A stretch of DNA of 41,982 bases, from contig CAAHEQ010000025.1 of assembly GCA_900772625.1 (NCBI GenBank), positions 1-41,982 on the forward strand, read 5' to 3'. Made by a program: the position numbers and the translations under genes. Numbering within the stretch: position 1 is the first letter of the stretch; each line of letters begins with the position of its first letter. The notes under the pieces were generated by a model. That model had not been told where the DNA came from. It ran no database searches and worked only from the letters and a program-made list of their open reading frames with translations. Below, piece by piece: positions 40,601 through 41,982 of this stretch. The stretch comes from Alphaproteobacteria bacterium. GTDB taxonomy: Bacteria > Pseudomonadota > Alphaproteobacteria > CAAHEQ01 > UBA3637.

Positions 40601-41188
40601 TTAAAAGTTGACCGTTGGGAGAGCTTTGGCCGTTTCAGCAATATCAAACTGAGCCTTAGGCTCTAAGTTCGTAAAGGCTTTGGCAATCCAAGAAGTCGGA
40701 ATAGTTCTGATTTTCGAATTAAAAACTTGAATCGCTTCAATATAGTCTTTGCGAGCTACGGCAATGCGGTTTTCTGTGCCCTCCAGCTGGCTTTGCAAAG
40801 CAACAAAGTTCTCACTGGCCTTTAAGTCTGGATAGTTTTCGGCAACCGCCATTAAACGCGCTAATGCAGAGCTCAAAGAGTTTTGTGCTTGTTGAAAGTT
40901 TTTAACCGCGGCCGCATTGGATAAATCATTCGTTGTTAAAGTGATGCTGGTCGCTTTAGCTCTGGCCTCAATCACGTTTTGCAACGTTTCCCTTTCGTGT
41001 GCGGCATAGCCTTTGACTGTGCTCACCAAGTTCGGGATTAAGTCGGCACGCCGTTGATATTGATTGAGCACTTGCGAAAACTTTGCGTTGACGTTTTCGT
41101 CCATTCGTACTAATCCGTTAATGCTTGAAATAACACCGAGCACGGCAATCACAGCCAGTGCAACTAAGATAATAATTGTTTTTTTCAT
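40601..41188 (-). CDS. lemA: LemA family protein
   Basis: A 195-residue protein. One N-terminal transmembrane helix (IIILVALAVIAVLGVISSIN) is followed by a long helical domain with the family blocks VNAKFSQVLNQYQRRADLIPNLVSTVKGYAAHERETL, ARAKAT, LARLMAVAENYPDLKASENF and LEGTENRIAVARKDYIEAIQVFNSKIRTIP. It probably lies in the inner membrane with the helical bundle outside. The molecular function is not established. GGAGGAAAG precedes the ATG. It is first in an operon with the TPM gene, driven by a strong promoter. Confidence 0.93.
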   Translation of the reverse strand: MKKTIIILVALAVIAVLGVISSINGLVRMDENVNAKFSQVLNQYQRRADLIPNLVSTVKGYAAHERETLQNVIEARAKATSITLTTNDLSNAAAVKNFQQAQNSLSSALARLMAVAENYPDLKASENFVALQSQLEGTENRIAVARKDYIEAIQVFNSKIRTIPTSWIAKAFTNLEPKAQFDIAETAKALPTVNF

Positions 41189-41204
41189 ACTTTCCTCCGT
41201 GTTA

Positions 41205-41220
41205 AGAATGAATCCATTCT
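41205..41220. promoter_or_regulatory. Inverted repeat over the lemA transcription start
   Basis: AGAATG-AATC-CATTCT, a perfect 6-4-6 inverted repeat that covers the -10 and predicted +1 of the lemA promoter, a plausible operator. Confidence 0.35.
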
Positions 41221-41244
41221 ATAAACATCAAATTGCATAGTCAA
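41216..41244 (-). promoter_or_regulatory. Promoter of lemA-TPM operon
   Basis: Minus strand: TTGACT (41239-41244), 17-base spacer, TAGAAT (41216-41221). Confidence 0.65.
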
Positions 41245-41549
41245 GTATTTTTAATGTATGCTTATATTTTCTCAATTTTACGTTTTTTTTGCTCAAAAGC
41301 TAGTGCGGATACGCCCAAGCGCCAGAAATCAGCTCATAAAATGCCGCACATCACTCTTAAAGTGCGAGGCGCTAATTTTCGCGCTCACGCCCCGCGCTTT
41401 ATTTCATTTCACTCAGACTTTATTCGCCGTGCGGATTTCCTTCATCGCCGACACGCGGCGAAGGAAAATACAATAAAATCGTTTAAAATCAATGAGTCAT
41501 ATGAAAATAGAGAAAATCAAAAAAAGCATAAAAAATAACCAAAATGATA
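41245..41549. other. Structured intergenic region, possible non-coding RNA
   Basis: There is no convincing gene on either strand. Between AT-rich flanks, 41300-41470 is GC-richer and holds consecutive stems: GTGCGG/CCGCAC (41303-41308 with 41344-41349), AAAGTGCG/CGCGCTTT (41359-41366 with 41393-41400, one G-U) and TTCGCCG/CGGCGAA (41423-41429 with 41456-41462). The last competes with CCTT..CGCC/GGCGAAGG (41439-41449 with 41457-41464). Direction is uncertain. Confidence 0.35.
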
Positions 41550-41578
41550 TTGACAGCAAGCTTGGTTTTTTGTAGCAT
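41550..41578 (+). promoter_or_regulatory. Promoter of the second pilin gene
   Basis: TTGACA (41550-41555), 17-base spacer, TAGCAT (41573-41578), +1 near 41585, leader of about 74 bases. Confidence 0.6.
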
Positions 41579-41658
41579 GGCGAAAGATGCAAAAGCAGTT
41601 GCGCTGATTTGGTGTGAAAAAATTAACGGCTGTTTGTGAATAAAACAAAGGAGATAAA

Positions 41659-41982
41659 ATGAACAACAAAAAAATGAATTGTCAGGTTGTTTGTGCGGAA
41701 AAATCCGCGCGGCGAATTGAGGGTGCAATGCAAATGGCACACACGCAAAAGAGCGGGGCGGGCGCGCGGATTGAAAATAGCCTCAGAACTTCTGCACAAA
41801 CAGGTCGGTCGATGGTGGAAATGCTGGGCGTGCTGGCGATTATCGGTGTGCTCACGATAGGCGGCTTGATGGGCTATCGGTATGCGATGAACAAGCACAA
41901 AGCCAACACTATTTTAAATGATGTCAGTTTAGCTATGGCGGACTTGACGGTTCTTGACCCAGACGGAGGCGCTATCACGCGC
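41659..41982 (+). CDS. Type IV pilin-like protein with very long leader (3' end outside window)
   Basis: The first 108 codons are visible. The prepilin motif GRSMVEMLGVLAIIGVLTIGG is almost the same as in the pilin at 9886-10293, including Arg at mature position 1 and Glu at 5, followed by GYRYAMNKHKANTILNDV. Unlike that protein, the leader before the cleavage Gly is about 49 residues, basic and with two Cys (NCQVVC). AAAGGAGA precedes the ATG at 41659. An internal ATG (codon 24 or 26) could give a shorter leader but lacks a ribosome binding site. It is probably a paralogous pilin or minor pilin. The truncation is at the window edge only. Confidence 0.8.
   Translation, partial: MNNKKMNCQVVCAEKSARRIEGAMQMAHTQKSGAGARIENSLRTSAQTGRSMVEMLGVLAIIGVLTIGGLMGYRYAMNKHKANTILNDVSLAMADLTVLDPDGGAITR

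Noticed and set aside
41233..41538. Open frame of 101 codons in the intergenic region
   Set aside because: No ribosome binding site, no recognisable family, and it crosses strong stem-forming sequence; the region is better described as structured and non-coding.

Overview
The window reads as a stretch of chromosome from a Gram-negative, AT-leaning alphaproteobacterium-like organism. The basis is a division and cell-wall (dcw) cluster with meso-diaminopimelate-type MurE, an F1-ATPase operon in the alphaproteobacterial layout (F1 genes separate from F0), an IalB-like secreted protein, and two type IV pilin-like proteins whose signal reads GRSM(I/V)EMLGVLAIIGVL. I associate that signal with uncultured, host-associated (gut) alphaproteobacteria. 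The placement is an inference from gene content, not a phylogeny. Most promoters I could place are sigma70-like with 16-18 base spacers.

Layout. 1-2.6 kb: edge-truncated membrane-anchored protein, YgjP-like metallohydrolase, YcgN-like cysteine-cluster protein, and two small membrane proteins. 2.7-8.1 kb: a SixA-like histidine phosphatase, then atpA-atpG-atpD-atpC. The alpha subunit carries the C-terminal domain of subunit delta at its N terminus. 8.1-10.3 kb: a TPR/GT41 glycosyltransferase convergent with a pilin gene. 10.3-10.86 kb: no confident gene, with three degenerate 50-bp tandem repeats. 10.86-29.8 kb, all minus strand and transcribed right to left: rsmH-ftsL-ftsI-murE/murF(fused)-mraY-ftsW-murG-murC-murB-ddl-ftsQ-ftsA-ftsZ-rsmB, then ialB-like and rlmN. 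murD is absent from its usual place between mraY and ftsW, and mraZ is absent upstream of rsmH. 29.9-32.7 kb: dnaB and an ankyrin-repeat protein. 32.8-34.3 kb: a coupled pair of unknown genes. 34.4 kb: tRNA-Val(GAC). 34.6-37.3 kb: MazG-like, S66 peptidase (MccF-like), histidine phosphatase, Nudix. 37.4-39.3 kb: thrS lacking a TGS domain, preceded by an 18-codon Thr-rich leader ORF. 39.35-41.2 kb: a TPM-domain protein and LemA. 41.2-41.66 kb: a structured intergenic region. 41.66 kb to the end: a second, edge-truncated pilin with a very long leader.

How the genes work together. The dcw block makes lipid II and the divisome from one densely overlapping operon. The F1 genes form the catalytic head of ATP synthase, apparently with a re-engineered connection to the peripheral stalk. 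thrS looks controlled by translation of its own Thr-codon-rich leader. The two strongest novelties are the delta(C-terminal domain)-alpha fusion (with an enlarged gamma subunit) and the thrS leader peptide. No CRISPR array, insertion sequence, prophage or rRNA was seen.
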